NCBI GenBank assembly: GCA_005888335.1
Contig: VAWY01000024.1
Location: 13,290-77,289, forward strand
Origin: Actinomycetota bacterium
GTDB taxonomy: Bacteria; Actinomycetota; Thermoleophilia; Solirubrobacterales; Solirubrobacteraceae
Direction of reading: 5' to 3'
DNA: 64,000 nucleotides
The notes under the pieces are model-generated. The model saw nothing but the letters and a program-made list of their open reading frames with translations. It was not told where the DNA came from and did no database searches. Positions 63,891 through 64,000 of this stretch are shown here, in pieces. The translations under genes were made by a program, and so were the position numbers. How positions within the stretch are numbered: the stretch's first letter is position 1; every line of letters starts with the position of its first letter.

Positions 63891-64000
63891 ATGAGTCTGG
63901 GTCTTGCTCCGCGTCAGGCGGACGTGTTCGCGACGACGACGAGCTTTTGCGAGGGCCGGGTGGCGCCGGACTCGATCTATGGGCTGTTGCACCGCGAGTG
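63891..64000 (+). CDS. Partial IS1182-like transposase
   Basis: ATG at 63891 opens a frame to the window edge (36 codons): MSLGLAPRQADVF, then TTTSFCEGRVAPDSIYGLLHRE. This N-terminus matches the start of IS1182-group DDE transposases as I recall it. The sequence ctggtgtttttcgggcgg at about 63841 may be the left IS terminus. The catalytic domain lies outside the window. Confidence 0.75.
   Translation, partial: MSLGLAPRQADVFATTTSFCEGRVAPDSIYGLLHRE

Overview
The window is chromosomal DNA of very high GC content. The codons of real genes end almost always in G or C. The gene content suggests an actinobacterium, most likely of the Thermoleophilia / Solirubrobacterales type (Conexibacter- or Solirubrobacter-like). 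This placement is inferred from the uvrC-rapZ and gap-pgk-tpiA blocks, the short anti-sigma-like membrane protein beside an ECF sigma factor, the mycobacterial-type long-chain acyl reductase, and the glycan locus. No rRNA, tRNA or CRISPR array was seen.

Layout. 0-1 kb: an ECF sigma factor with a partial membrane protein. 1-5.5 kb: a lower-glycolysis operon on the minus strand, transcribed gap-pgk-tpiA-gpmI. 5.5-8 kb: a VOC protein, a hydrolase-cyclase fusion and a secreted Gly/Ala-rich protein. 8-11 kb: uvrC-rapZ. 11-17 kb: an HDOD-GGDEF protein, a molybdopterin oxidoreductase, a Ca-repeat secreted protein and an RsbW-like kinase. 17-21 kb: an SDR, an ArsR/MFS efflux pair with a leader ORF, a GAF protein and a hydrolase. 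21-24 kb: a chain of overlapping Tad-like (Flp pilus) genes ending in an unusual TadG-VanY-transglycosylase fusion. 24-31 kb: a complete phosphate regulon (pstSCAB, phoU, two OmpR-type regulators, a DUF47 protein) with three 22-bp Pho-box-like sites.

31-41 kb is a glycan-metabolism region (CpsB-type phosphatase, GH63-like and GH31 hydrolases, PHP-glycosyltransferase, DUF2334 deacetylase). It contains gene remnants and a frameshifted glycosyltransferase. 41-44 kb: FHA protein, ABC-F ATPase, membrane protein. 44-49 kb: acyl metabolism (two enoyl-CoA hydratases, a fatty acyl-CoA reductase of the FcrA type, an SDR). 48.7-52.6 kb: an ECF41 sigma factor with its epimerase and a matching promoter, then a dienelactone hydrolase and a PadR/SRPBCC pair. 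52.5-64 kb: an exopolysaccharide-type locus with a giant coiled-coil protein, two convergent BY-kinases, a secreted protein, a frameshifted deacetylase, a glycosyltransferase, and the start of an IS transposase at the right edge.

The most unusual feature is a dispersed family of five large imperfect palindromes (about 150-170 bp, mostly with CTAG or near-CTAG ends) near 34.3, 43.3, 44.1, 61.7 and 63.7 kb. They sit at gene starts and stop codons, and one contributes the end of a coding sequence. Other points of interest are at least five genes that seem to start with CTG, a domain shared by two divergent genes of the exopolysaccharide locus, and several small deletions or frameshifts that could be true decay or assembly errors.
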